Shown in pieces: positions 1 through 9,118 of a stretch of 64,000 bases of DNA. The notes beneath the pieces were generated by a model. That model was not told the origin of the DNA. It saw nothing but the letters and a program-made list of their open reading frames with translations, and searched no databases. Origin of the DNA: an uncultured Parabacteroides sp. (GTDB taxonomy: Bacteria > Bacteroidota > Bacteroidia > Bacteroidales > Tannerellaceae); NCBI RefSeq assembly GCF_905196875.1, contig NZ_CAJJWO010000006.1:78305-142304 (forward strand), in the 5' to 3' direction. The translations under genes were made by a program, and so were the position numbers. The first letter of the stretch is position 1; each line of letters opens with the position of its first letter.

Positions 1-692
1 CGTCTTACTATTTCTCCGGGAATAGTATGGAACAACAAGAGTTGATCGCATTTCAACAGGAGTTGGTGGTTCCGGCCGGACAACGTGCGGAAATCACGTT
101 GCCCGACGGAACAAAAGTCTGGCTGAATGCAGGATCTCAATTATCGTATCCTTCATTCTTTACAAAGGAGCGAAAAGTCTTTTTGACTGGAGAAGGTTTT
201 TTCGATGTTGCCAAAAATGAAAAAGCTCCTTTCATCGTCTCGACCCGGACAATAGATGTCAAGGCGTTGGGTACTCAGTTTAACGTATTCAGCTATCCGG
301 AAAGCGACTATACCAGTGTCTATCTTCAGCGAGGTTCGGTGAAAGCCTATTTCCCGACATCGGAAACTGAAGGTGTCATACTTTCACCGGAGCAGTATCT
401 GGTTCAAAGAGGAAAAGAAATGCAATTATCGACAATGGATCCGGATGAGTTACTTTGGCGTGAAGGCATTTATACTTTTAAAAAGCAAAAGTTGGGAAGC
501 ATTATAAAGAAGCTTGAATTATATTATGATGTAAAAATAATCGTAAAGGATCAGGAGATACTGAATTATGAGTATGTCGGAAAATTCCGTCAAAGGGATG
601 GCGTATTGGAAATACTCAGGTTGATCCAGCGGATACATAAATTCAATATTAAAAAAGATGATGAATTAAACCAGATAGTGTTGAGCAAGTAA
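1..692 (+). CDS. FecR-family anti-sigma factor, C-terminal part (cut by window edge)
   Basis: The reading frame is open to the left edge (codons begin at base 3), so the cytoplasmic sigma-binding region and membrane helix lie outside the window. What remains is the periplasmic part: a FecR domain (VPAGQRAEITLPDGTKVWLN onward, with the family LNAGSQLSYPS and FNVFSYPE signatures) followed by a C-terminal DUF4974-type domain (GIYTFKKQKLGSIIKKLE). Family members sequester an ECF sigma factor at the inner membrane and release it when a SusC transporter with an STN domain signals that ligand is bound. The next gene is such a SusC, so this is the regulator of PUL 1. The partner sigma is presumably upstream and out of view. 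Confidence 0.9.
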   Translation, partial: SYYFSGNSMEQQELIAFQQELVVPAGQRAEITLPDGTKVWLNAGSQLSYPSFFTKERKVFLTGEGFFDVAKNEKAPFIVSTRTIDVKALGTQFNVFSYPESDYTSVYLQRGSVKAYFPTSETEGVILSPEQYLVQRGKEMQLSTMDPDELLWREGIYTFKKQKLGSIIKKLELYYDVKIIVKDQEILNYEYVGKFRQRDGVLEILRLIQRIHKFNIKKDDELNQIVLSK

Positions 693-746
693 ATTTATTA
701 TTAACCTTAAAATTTAGTCAGAATATGAGTCCATGAAAAATTAAAA

Positions 747-778
747 AAATCGGCAGATGTTGGCCCATCTACCGATTT
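747..778 (+). promoter_or_regulatory. Stem-loop in the fecR-susC spacer of PUL 1
   Basis: Bases 747-759 (aaatcggcagatg) pair with 766-778 (catctaccgattt), a 13-bp stem with one mismatch and a six-base loop ttggcc. No U-tract follows, so it is not a typical intrinsic terminator. It lies in the leader of the SusC gene and may modulate mRNA stability or susC expression. PUL 2 has hairpins in the same position, also with loops starting ttgg. Confidence 0.6.
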
Positions 779-838
779 AGACGAAAAGTAACCCCATTTG
801 TGATTAATAAATTAGTATTTACTTAACAAAACAAAGAT

Positions 839-3800
839 ATGAAAATAAATCCTTTGTTAACGCATTTCTTATGTCTAAAAAATTACCAAAAGACATTCAG
901 AATTATGAAACTATCCTTTTTTATCATGTTTGTTTGTGCGTGTCAGTTGTTTGCTGCTAAAACTGAAGCACAGAATGCTGTCATCGAGTTGAAATCTAAT
1001 AAACTCTCGATAGAGGAACTATTTAAGGAAATAGAAAAACAGACCGACTATCTTGTCATATATAGTACAACTGGTGTCCGTTCAAATTTCGAATTGTCTT
1101 TAACAAAAAAGAAAGCGAAAGTCTCTGAGTATCTGGAAGAGGCTTTAAATGGTCATAATCTGAAATATGAGTTTGTGAATAATTATATTATTCTGTCGAA
1201 CCGGGAAGAAATGATATCCCAGCAGAACAGAAAGCAGTTGCAGGGAATTGTTTATGATCAGAATAGTGAGCCTGTTATTGGAGCTAATGTTGTTGAAAAA
1301 GGTACTCAGAATGGGACAGTGACGGATATTGATGGCAAATTTACGCTTACTATCGGACAGAATAGTTCTCTGGAAATTTCTTATATAGGTTATTTGACAC
1401 AATCGGTAACGCCTAAAAATAGTAATATCAGTATCTATTTAAAGGAAGATTTACTGACTCTTGATGAGGTTGTTGTTGTGGGATATGGCGTACAGAAAAA
1501 GGTGAATGTAATCGGAGCTGTGGCCGCAGTTAATTCGGAATCGATTGAAAACAGGCCTGTAACTAATATCTCCAATGCGATTCAAGGTTTATTGCCAGGG
1601 GTGTCTGTCACTTCCGGCACAGGTCAGCCGGGACGTGATAATCCTACTCTTCGTGTCCGTGGTACCGGTACATTGAATAACTCAAATCCGATGTATGTGG
1701 TAGATGGAATGCCGGTAAGCGGTATCAGTGATATAGATCCGAATGATATTGAAGGTTTGTCTGTATTGAAAGATGCTTCGTCTGCTGCCATCTATGGATC
1801 CCGTGCTGCTAATGGTGTAATTCTCATTACCACCAAAAAAGGTTCTGACCGGGCTCCTCGTTTAAAGTATGACGGATATGTCGGATGGCAGGATGCAATT
1901 AGTTTGCCGGAATATCTTTCTTCTGCGGAATATGCTGAGTTGTATAATAAAGCATTAGTTTATGAAGGAAAAGCTCCGAGATATACAGCTGACGAGATTG
2001 CTAAATTCAGGGATGGCTCAGATCCTGATAATTATCCAGATACGGATTGGCACGATCTGTTTTATAAAACAGGTTTTATGCAAAACCATAGAGCTGAAAT
2101 TAGTGGGGGGAACGGTGGAACATCTTATATGTTTTCGGTTGGTTATTTAGGGCAAGACGGTATTGTGAAAAACTCAGAATACGATCGGTATACAATAAGA
2201 GGAAATGTCAGTTCGAAAATAAGCAATGTGATCAAAGCCGGTGTAAATCTGTCTCTTATGTATGGAGATATGAAAGAGCCTATTTCTGCAAAAACAGGTT
2301 CGACGGGCTCTTTATTTACTATGGTGAATACAATCGCTCCCTTTGTCCCTTATAAATATTCAAATGGTTATTATGGTTATAATTCGGATGGAAATCCTAT
2401 TTCCAATTTGGATATTAATAATATTAATAATGAAAAATGGTATTCAAGCCGTGCTGTAGGTAATATCACTTATGAACCTATCAAAGGATTGAGTATTCAG
2501 GAAAATGTTGGGTTTGAATATAAAGCTAATGTGGCGGAGTGTTTCAAAAAAGATCAACAGTTTTATAATTGGAAAACTGAAGATCCGAGTATGTATATTG
2601 GTCCTAACAGTCAAACCGATGAGCGAAGCAATCAATTGCGTGTTAATTTGCAGACGTTGGTTAATTATGATAAAACTTTCGGACTTCATGATATTGGTAT
2701 TATGGCCGGATTCGAACAGGAATATACTCGTTATGACTGGACAAAAGGATACCGGATCAATTTCCTTAATAATGACTTGTGGGAATTGAATGCAGGTTCT
2801 CCGGATGGTCAGCAAGCCTCCGGTTCTGCTTACGAAATAGCTCTTCGTTCTTTTTTCGGACGTTTGAGTTATATTTACGACAACAGATATTTATTGGAAG
2901 TTAATATCAGACGGGATGGCACTTCCCGTATAGCAGAAAGCACACGATGGGGAAATTTCCCTTCTTTCTCTGCTGCCTGGCGAATTATCAATGAGTCGTT
3001 CATGGAAGGAACCAAAGATATTTTATCAGATTTAAAACTTCGTGGTGGATGGGGGAGATTAGGAAATCAGGCGATAGCCAATTATCCTTACCAATCGGTT
3101 CTTGCACAAAAGAATTACGTTTTAGGTGGGACTGTTTATCAAGGTGTTGCACCTGTGGATGGAGCAAATAAAGATATTAAATGGGAGACGACTGAAACAA
3201 TCAATATAGGTTTGGATGCGGCTTTTTTATCCAATCAGTTTGTTCTTTCAATAGATGCCTATAAGAAAAAGACGTACGATATTTTAATGAAATTGCCGGT
3301 TAGTCCTCTTTATGGATTGTCTGCTCCCTATCAAAATGCGGGTGAAGTACATAATACTGGTGTTGAATTTCAAATAGGATACAAATATATGCACAAAGAT
3401 TGGACAGTCGATGTTACAGGAAATGCAGCATACAATAAAAATGAAATTATTGACTTAAAAAATAACGGAGCACGGATCTGGGACGGATACACCTTTTTAC
3501 AAGAAGGATATTCTATTGATTCATATGGTGGCTTTATTGTAGATGGTATCTTTAGAAATGAAGAAGAAGTAAAAAATAGTGCAGTAATAAACAGAGCAAA
3601 TGCCGGCCCCGGTGATTTTAAATATAGAGATATAAAAGAGGATGGTGTTATAGATGCAGAGGACCGCGTTTATTTAGGATGCAGTACTCCTAAATGGATA
3701 TTTGGACTGAATTTGTCTGCTACATGGAAAAATCTGGATGCATCTTTGTTTTTTCAGGGAGCAGCTGATGTAAAAGGTTATCTGCATTCATGGGCAATAG

Positions 3801-4174
3801 GTGAGTTGATGGGAGATAAAACGAAACCATCTTCTTTGTTTCGGGATGCCTGGGATGCAGAAACAAATCCCGATGGGAAATTCCCGAGGCCCTTGTCGTC
3901 CTGGTCACAAAACAGCAGTATATATTATAATTCATCATTTTGGATGAGAAATGCCTCTTACCTGCGGTTGAAAAATCTTCAGGTTGGATATACGATTCCA
4001 AGAGAATGGTTGAAAATGCTTAACATAGAAAAGGTCAGGTTCTATTACAGTGGTCAGAATATGCTCACTTTTACAAAATACCCGAAAGGATTCGATCCGG
4101 AAAGAACCTATACAGATGGCGGAACTAATCCTCTGTTGAGAGCCCATACATTTGGTGTAAATATTGTTTTCTAA
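839..4174 (+). CDS. SusC/RagA-family TonB-dependent transporter with STN signalling domain (PUL 1)
   Basis: This is an outer-membrane transporter for oligosaccharides, 1111 aa. In order: an extended N-terminal leader with the hydrophobic signal segment starting at Met23 (KLSFFIMFVCACQLFAA), a secretin/TonB short N-terminal (STN) domain around residues 45-122, a carboxypeptidase-regulatory-like beta-sandwich (LQGIVYDQNSEPVIGANVVE) to about 210, the conserved LDEVVVVGYG segment, the plug (NAIQGLLPGVSV, AAIYGSRAANGVILITTKKG), then a long 22-strand-type barrel ending in aromatic F. The STN domain is the part that talks to a FecR anti-sigma, fitting the gene just upstream. The start at 839 keeps the extended leader common in this subfamily; Met23 (base 905) is the alternative. 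SusD follows after 17 bp. Confidence 0.96.
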   Translation: MKINPLLTHFLCLKNYQKTFRIMKLSFFIMFVCACQLFAAKTEAQNAVIELKSNKLSIEELFKEIEKQTDYLVIYSTTGVRSNFELSLTKKKAKVSEYLEEALNGHNLKYEFVNNYIILSNREEMISQQNRKQLQGIVYDQNSEPVIGANVVEKGTQNGTVTDIDGKFTLTIGQNSSLEISYIGYLTQSVTPKNSNISIYLKEDLLTLDEVVVVGYGVQKKVNVIGAVAAVNSESIENRPVTNISNAIQGLLPGVSVTSGTGQPGRDNPTLRVRGTGTLNNSNPMYVVDGMPVSGISDIDPNDIEGLSVLKDASSAAIYGSRAANGVILITTKKGSDRAPRLKYDGYVGWQDAISLPEYLSSAEYAELYNKALVYEGKAPRYTADEIAKFRDGSDPDNYPDTDWHDLFYKTGFMQNHRAEISGGNGGTSYMFSVGYLGQDGIVKNSEYDRYTIRGNVSSKISNVIKAGVNLSLMYGDMKEPISAKTGSTGSLFTMVNTIAPFVPYKYSNGYYGYNSDGNPISNLDINNINNEKWYSSRAVGNITYEPIKGLSIQENVGFEYKANVAECFKKDQQFYNWKTEDPSMYIGPNSQTDERSNQLRVNLQTLVNYDKTFGLHDIGIMAGFEQEYTRYDWTKGYRINFLNNDLWELNAGSPDGQQASGSAYEIALRSFFGRLSYIYDNRYLLEVNIRRDGTSRIAESTRWGNFPSFSAAWRIINESFMEGTKDILSDLKLRGGWGRLGNQAIANYPYQSVLAQKNYVLGGTVYQGVAPVDGANKDIKWETTETINIGLDAAFLSNQFVLSIDAYKKKTYDILMKLPVSPLYGLSAPYQNAGEVHNTGVEFQIGYKYMHKDWTVDVTGNAAYNKNEIIDLKNNGARIWDGYTFLQEGYSIDSYGGFIVDGIFRNEEEVKNSAVINRANAGPGDFKYRDIKEDGVIDAEDRVYLGCSTPKWIFGLNLSATWKNLDASLFFQGAADVKGYLHSWAIGELMGDKTKPSSLFRDAWDAETNPDGKFPRPLSSWSQNSSIYYNSSFWMRNASYLRLKNLQVGYTIPREWLKMLNIEKVRFYYSGQNMLTFTKYPKGFDPERTYTDGGTNPLLRAHTFGVNIVF

Positions 4175-4191
4175 TTTAATACAGTGAAAAA

Positions 4192-5760
4192 ATGAGAAAT
4201 ATAATTTATTCGATAATAGTTATGCTGCTTTTATCGGCGTGTAGCAGCGATTTTTTGGAAAGAAATCCATTGGATCAACCATCCAATGAGGGATTCTGGA
4301 ATACAGAAAAGGATGCTATGGCAGCAGCTCTTGGATGTTATGATGGCTGGTTTTCAATGACTGAAGTCGTTTCTTTGGATTGTACTTCTGATAATGCACA
4401 TGATCCGTTTCCATGGGAAGGATGGTCGGTGCAGGCGTCAGGGTATGCGACCCCCTCTGATCCGGGAACGAGTTATTTTGGATATGACAAGATGGTTCGT
4501 TACAATAATTTCTTGGAAAATATTCATCGTCCGGCAATGGATGAAACTTTAAGAACCAGACTTACTGCCGAAGTCCGTTTTTTGCGTGCATGGGATTATT
4601 TCTGGAAAGTACTGTTTTACGGAGATGTTCCTTTGGTAAAGGAAGTGTTGCCTATAACAGATGCCAATAAACCGCGTAATCCGAAAGACGAGGTTATACA
4701 ATTTATTTTGGACGAACTGACGGAAATTGCTCCTCAACTGGATATTAAATATACCGGCAGTGATGTTGGTCGGGTAACCAGAGGTGCTGCATTAACACTG
4801 AGGGCTAGAACATTGTTGTTCAATAATCAGTATGCAGACTGTTTGAAAGTATGTGAAGAAATTATGCAGTTGGGATATTCCTTATTTCCGGATTATAGGG
4901 GTCTGTTCCGGATCGCTAATAAAAATAATCAGGAAGTAATAATGGATGTTCAGTATGTAGAAAATTTGTATGAAAATGGAATATTGGGTATATTACCTCC
5001 GGCCAGTAACGGAGGATGGTGCTCGATTAATCCGACCCAAAGTTTAGTAGATGTCTATGAATGTACGGATGGGAAAACGATAGAAGAGTCTCCTCTTTAT
5101 AATCCGGATCAACCCTATCAAAATCGTGATCCCCGTCTTAGCGCCAGTATATTGTGTCCGGGTGATCTGTATGAAGGAAAATATTATGATCCGATAGACC
5201 AGGCTGATCCCAACGGTGATTATTATGCTCCTTACGGGCGTTCTAAAACAGGCTATCTGGTTCGTAAATATGTGGATAATTTAAGTGATTATTCTGATAT
5301 GTGGAATACAGCTATGAATGCTATTGCTATGCGTTATGCGGAAGTTTTATTGATGTATGCAGAATGTAAAGTGGAATTAGGCCAGATAGACGCGTCTGTA
5401 TATGATGTTCTGAATGAAATCCGGACTCGTGCCGGTATGCAGGAAGTGGATAAAGCGGTCTATTCAGGTCAAACTAAAATGAGAGAACTGGTACGCCGTG
5501 AACGCCGGGTCGAGCTGGCTTTGGAAGGCTTGCGCTGGTTTGATGTTTGTCGTTGGAAGATTGGTGAAGAAGTGATGCCCGGACAGGTGTACGGATGTCG
5601 TCTGGGTAAAGTGAATCCGGAAACGGGAGAGTTGAAACTGACGGAAGAGCGAATCAAAACGGAAGTAAGGATCTTTGATTCTGCAAAAAACTATTTGTGG
5701 CCGATCCCGCAGACAACTATTGATGCAGCTTCGGCGATAAAGCAAAATCCGGGTTACTGA
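4192..5760 (+). CDS. SusD/RagB-family glycan-binding lipoprotein (PUL 1)
   Basis: This is the surface lipoprotein that forms the lid over the SusC barrel and captures glycan. The 522-aa protein begins with a lipoprotein signal peptide (lipobox LLSAC, Cys17) and then FLERNPLDQPSNEGFWNTEKDAM, the start typical of SusD proteins. The TPR-like helical core includes LRTRLTAEVRFLRAWDYF, and the C-terminal family signature is LVRRERRVELALEGLRWFDVCRW, followed by LWPIPQTT. It is co-transcribed with the upstream SusC. The ligand cannot be deduced from sequence; the downstream GH2 enzymes suggest a beta-linked glycan. Confidence 0.96.
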   Translation: MRNIIYSIIVMLLLSACSSDFLERNPLDQPSNEGFWNTEKDAMAAALGCYDGWFSMTEVVSLDCTSDNAHDPFPWEGWSVQASGYATPSDPGTSYFGYDKMVRYNNFLENIHRPAMDETLRTRLTAEVRFLRAWDYFWKVLFYGDVPLVKEVLPITDANKPRNPKDEVIQFILDELTEIAPQLDIKYTGSDVGRVTRGAALTLRARTLLFNNQYADCLKVCEEIMQLGYSLFPDYRGLFRIANKNNQEVIMDVQYVENLYENGILGILPPASNGGWCSINPTQSLVDVYECTDGKTIEESPLYNPDQPYQNRDPRLSASILCPGDLYEGKYYDPIDQADPNGDYYAPYGRSKTGYLVRKYVDNLSDYSDMWNTAMNAIAMRYAEVLLMYAECKVELGQIDASVYDVLNEIRTRAGMQEVDKAVYSGQTKMRELVRRERRVELALEGLRWFDVCRWKIGEEVMPGQVYGCRLGKVNPETGELKLTEERIKTEVRIFDSAKNYLWPIPQTTIDAASAIKQNPGY

Positions 5761-5783
5761 TAAATATATTATATAAATAATTC

Positions 5784-5833
5784 ATTGAGGCAAAACTATC
5801 ATTCAGTTTTGCCTCAATCTTCTTTCCTTTTTT
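5784..5833 (+). terminator. Strong stem-loop with U-rich tail between susD and the GH2 genes
   Basis: Bases 5784-5797 (attgaggcaaaact) pair perfectly with 5805-5818, giving a 14-bp stem and 7-base loop, followed by a T-rich tail ending in six Ts. This is a good intrinsic terminator. No TAnnTTTG box is evident before the next gene, so partial read-through could set lower expression of the enzymes than of SusC/SusD. Confidence 0.8.
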
Positions 5834-5898
5834 GATAGGTCAAACGAAAAAAGGTAGGGGAAGCTGCTTATTCTCAAACAGGTAAAATATCATCTATA

Positions 5899-8800
5899 AT
5901 GAAAAAAATAATCTATTATATTCTCTTGCTTTTTTCACTGCCTCTGTTTCTGGCAGCCCAAAATCCGGAACGTATATCGTTGACTGGTGATTGGAGATTT
6001 GCATTGGACTCGGCTGATGTCGGAGAAAAAGAATTATGGTATACAAAGACATTGGTTAATAAAATTAAATTACCGGGTATTACCGATGAAGGAGGTTATG
6101 GAGAAGATGTGATCGAAACAGGCAAATTATCCCGGTTGCATAAATATATAGGAAAGGCATGGTACCAAATGGATATTACCATACCGAAAAACTGGAAAAA
6201 TAAAAACGTGTCTCTCTTTTTTGAACGGGTCATGTGGAAAAGTCAATTGTGGTTGAATGATAAATATATCGATAGCCGGGAATCATTATTGACTCCTCAT
6301 TGTTATTCTTTAGGTAAATTATCTCCGGGTACGTACACGCTGACTTTGTGTATTGACAATAGGGAAATTTATCCGATCGGTAACGAATGGGGGCATAGTT
6401 ATGGCGATCAAACACAGATTATCTGGAATGGGATAATCGGAAAAATGGAAATGTCATCTCATCCGGATGTACAAATTGAGTTGGTTCGTACTTTTCCTGA
6501 TGATACGGGAAAACTGGATGTAGAGGTTTCTGTTTTGAACCGAACGGAAAAAAAGCAGAAACTGGAATTGTTCTTTGAATTGAAAGACAGAAAAACAGGA
6601 ACGGTTGTTGATGAATTGCATTCTGATTACCTAGCATCTTCCGGAAAGAATGTAATAGTTAAAACCCTTAAAGTCTCTGACCCTGATCTTTGGGACGAGT
6701 TTTCACCCTCTTTGTATGAACTAACATGTTCGGCGAAAAGCAAGTTTGGAAAAGATGCTTATGAGCCTGTTATCTTTGGATTCCGTTCCATTGGGAGAAC
6801 AGATGATTATATAACGGTAAATGGTCTAAAACGTTATTTGAGAGGAAATCTTGATTGTGCGGTTTTTCCACTGACTGGATATCCGGCCACAGATAAAGAG
6901 AGTTGGCTCCGTATTTTTCAGGCCTATAAAGATTATGGATTAAATCATGTTCGTTTCCATTCATGGACTCCTCCTAAGGCTGCATTTGAAGCCGCAGACG
7001 AATTGGGCTTGTATGTATTAAGTGAAATATTTTGGCGGGACGGATGGATGGGAAAAGCATTGGATATTGAAGAGGTAGAACCTTTCCTTCGTCCGGAATT
7101 GAGAAGGATTGCCGATGCTTATGGAAACCATCCGTCTCTGGTTATGCTGGCTATGGGAAATGAATTGGGGGGATTTGATAGAAACAAATTGGATCCCTGG
7201 ATCAAAGAAGTGAAAGAACATGATCCCCGGCATTTTTATACAGCATCTGTAAGACGGCCTGTTACAACAAATTCGGATATAAATTTTCAGGGAGATCTGT
7301 CGTCTCCCTATCCGTTACTTTTTATTAATGAGGGACGGTTGTCTACAAATTGGGATTATGCCCCTTGGTATGGAGATGCATCTCCGTTGCCTTCTATTCA
7401 ACATGAAGTAGGACAATGGGTATTTTATCCTGATTGGAATGAAGTAAATAAATACACGGGAAACCTTAGAGCACGGTCAATGGAGTCTTACAGAGAACTG
7501 GCCTGGCAACGCGGTGTATATGAGCAGAATAAGGAATTTATATTGTCATCCGGATTTCAGTCTATGGCACTGTATAAAGAAAATATAGAATCTTTATTAA
7601 GAACTCCTTATTGTGGAGGGTTCCAGTTGCTGAGTATTCAAGACTTTCCCGGACAAGGTGTTGCTTTGATAGGTTGGCTGGATTCTTTTTATGACAATAA
7701 AGGTATTGTTACACCGGAAAGGTTCAAAAATTGGTGTAATACAACGGTTCCGCTTATGCGGACTCCTTCCTATATTTATACATCTGCCGATACATTGAAA
7801 ATTGGGATCGAAGTTTTACATTTTGCCGACAAAGATATAAAGAATGCACAGATTGACTGGCGAATAAGAAATGATGATGGTTACGTTTGGGATAAAGGGA
7901 CTTTTGATCATTATGATATTAAAAATGCAACGTTGAATAAAGTCGGGCAGTTATCGGTTTCGCTGGCAAAAATAGATCGTTCACAAAAACTTTTGCTGGA
8001 AGTTTCTGTTCGGGGTACTGTCTTTAAGAATGATTGGCATTTATGGGTCTTCTGCAAACAGAAGGAAGTGAAAAATAATTTTGTGATAGAAACAACCTCG
8101 GTGACAGACGCTCTTGAATATTTGAAGGCAGGAAAGACTGTCATTCTTTGGGCGCATCAGTTAGGTAGTAGCAAGAATGCGGGATATGCTCAGTGGAAAC
8201 CTACGTTCTGGCAGGCAGGAAACCAGGGTAATGAAGGATTCACAAACGGAGCTGTCATCAGGAATACACATCCGGCACTCAAAGATTTCCCTACAGATAA
8301 TTATCTGGATTTCCAGTGGTTTGATATTTGTAAAGGAGGCCGTGGGTTCGATCTGGACGGACTTCCTCATACAATACGTCCCATTGTGCAACCGATTCAT
8401 GATTTTCATTTTAACCGGAAATTAGGTGCTGTTATGGAATTTGCTGGCAGAGAAGGAGGTAAGATTTTAATCTGTGGTTATAACTTGGTGGATTCGTTGG
8501 AGAAACGACCGGCAGCGCAGGCATTGAAAAATAGTCTGATGCAATATGTATCTTCTTCTGATTTTCAGCCGCGTGAAAGTATTGACTACGATTGGATGAA
8601 ACGTGAATTATACGATATAAATGCACCTTACTTAGCTCCCGGAGAATTTGAAAAAGCGTATCTCTATGTAAAAGCCGGAGGACGTCTGGAACAAAATGGG
8701 ACAACGGAGTGGGCACTTGAAAAGGATGCTTCTACTTTTTATGAAACAGATAAATATGGATATCGTGTTCATTGTGATCATATAATTGTGAATGAGTCAT

Positions 8801-9087
8801 TTTCGGCATGGCAAGGTAAAAAGATACAGTTGGATTTGAAGATTCCCTTTGATTTTAGCGGGGAGATAAAATTGTTATTATGTAATCCCGATGAAAAAGA
8901 GAGAAAAGGAACTCTTTTTTTTAATGGAAAGGAAACAGTTTTCGATAGTATTCCGCAAAAAGGAAAATGGATCACACTCCGAATGAATCCGGGAGAATCA
9001 TTATTAGGTAATATCAGTATTGCCTTAAGTTCTCTTTGTGATGAATCATTACTAATCGGTGAAATAGCCATAATGCCTAAGCACTAA
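5899..9087 (+). CDS. Glycoside hydrolase family 2-type enzyme, exported (PUL 1)
   Basis: This is a 1062-aa secreted glycosidase with a signal peptide (KKIIYYILLLFSLPLFLAAQ). A GH2 sugar-binding domain (SLTGDWRFALD, GKAWYQMDITIP) covers about residues 25-190, an immunoglobulin-like domain follows to about 300, then a TIM barrel. The likely acid/base is Glu422 in AMGNELGG. Glu503 in QHEVGQW is the best nucleophile candidate, although its context differs from classical LacZ-type enzymes. About 400 further residues after the barrel form extra beta-rich domains. Family activities include beta-galactosidase, beta-glucuronidase, beta-mannosidase and arabinosidases; the exact one cannot be assigned here. 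It shares the locus with the next GH2 gene and probably works on the glycan imported by the SusCD pair. Confidence 0.85.
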   Translation: MKKIIYYILLLFSLPLFLAAQNPERISLTGDWRFALDSADVGEKELWYTKTLVNKIKLPGITDEGGYGEDVIETGKLSRLHKYIGKAWYQMDITIPKNWKNKNVSLFFERVMWKSQLWLNDKYIDSRESLLTPHCYSLGKLSPGTYTLTLCIDNREIYPIGNEWGHSYGDQTQIIWNGIIGKMEMSSHPDVQIELVRTFPDDTGKLDVEVSVLNRTEKKQKLELFFELKDRKTGTVVDELHSDYLASSGKNVIVKTLKVSDPDLWDEFSPSLYELTCSAKSKFGKDAYEPVIFGFRSIGRTDDYITVNGLKRYLRGNLDCAVFPLTGYPATDKESWLRIFQAYKDYGLNHVRFHSWTPPKAAFEAADELGLYVLSEIFWRDGWMGKALDIEEVEPFLRPELRRIADAYGNHPSLVMLAMGNELGGFDRNKLDPWIKEVKEHDPRHFYTASVRRPVTTNSDINFQGDLSSPYPLLFINEGRLSTNWDYAPWYGDASPLPSIQHEVGQWVFYPDWNEVNKYTGNLRARSMESYRELAWQRGVYEQNKEFILSSGFQSMALYKENIESLLRTPYCGGFQLLSIQDFPGQGVALIGWLDSFYDNKGIVTPERFKNWCNTTVPLMRTPSYIYTSADTLKIGIEVLHFADKDIKNAQIDWRIRNDDGYVWDKGTFDHYDIKNATLNKVGQLSVSLAKIDRSQKLLLEVSVRGTVFKNDWHLWVFCKQKEVKNNFVIETTSVTDALEYLKAGKTVILWAHQLGSSKNAGYAQWKPTFWQAGNQGNEGFTNGAVIRNTHPALKDFPTDNYLDFQWFDICKGGRGFDLDGLPHTIRPIVQPIHDFHFNRKLGAVMEFAGREGGKILICGYNLVDSLEKRPAAQALKNSLMQYVSSSDFQPRESIDYDWMKRELYDINAPYLAPGEFEKAYLYVKAGGRLEQNGTTEWALEKDASTFYETDKYGYRVHCDHIIVNESFSAWQGKKIQLDLKIPFDFSGEIKLLLCNPDEKERKGTLFFNGKETVFDSIPQKGKWITLRMNPGESLLGNISIALSSLCDESLLIGEIAIMPKH

Positions 9088-9118
9088 TTCGTTCATAAAA
9101 CAATTGCAGTATATTATT

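Noticed and set aside
9104..9118. Upstream TTG start for the second GH2 enzyme
   Set aside because: Two ATG codons follow at once (9119, 9122) and leave the signal peptide intact.
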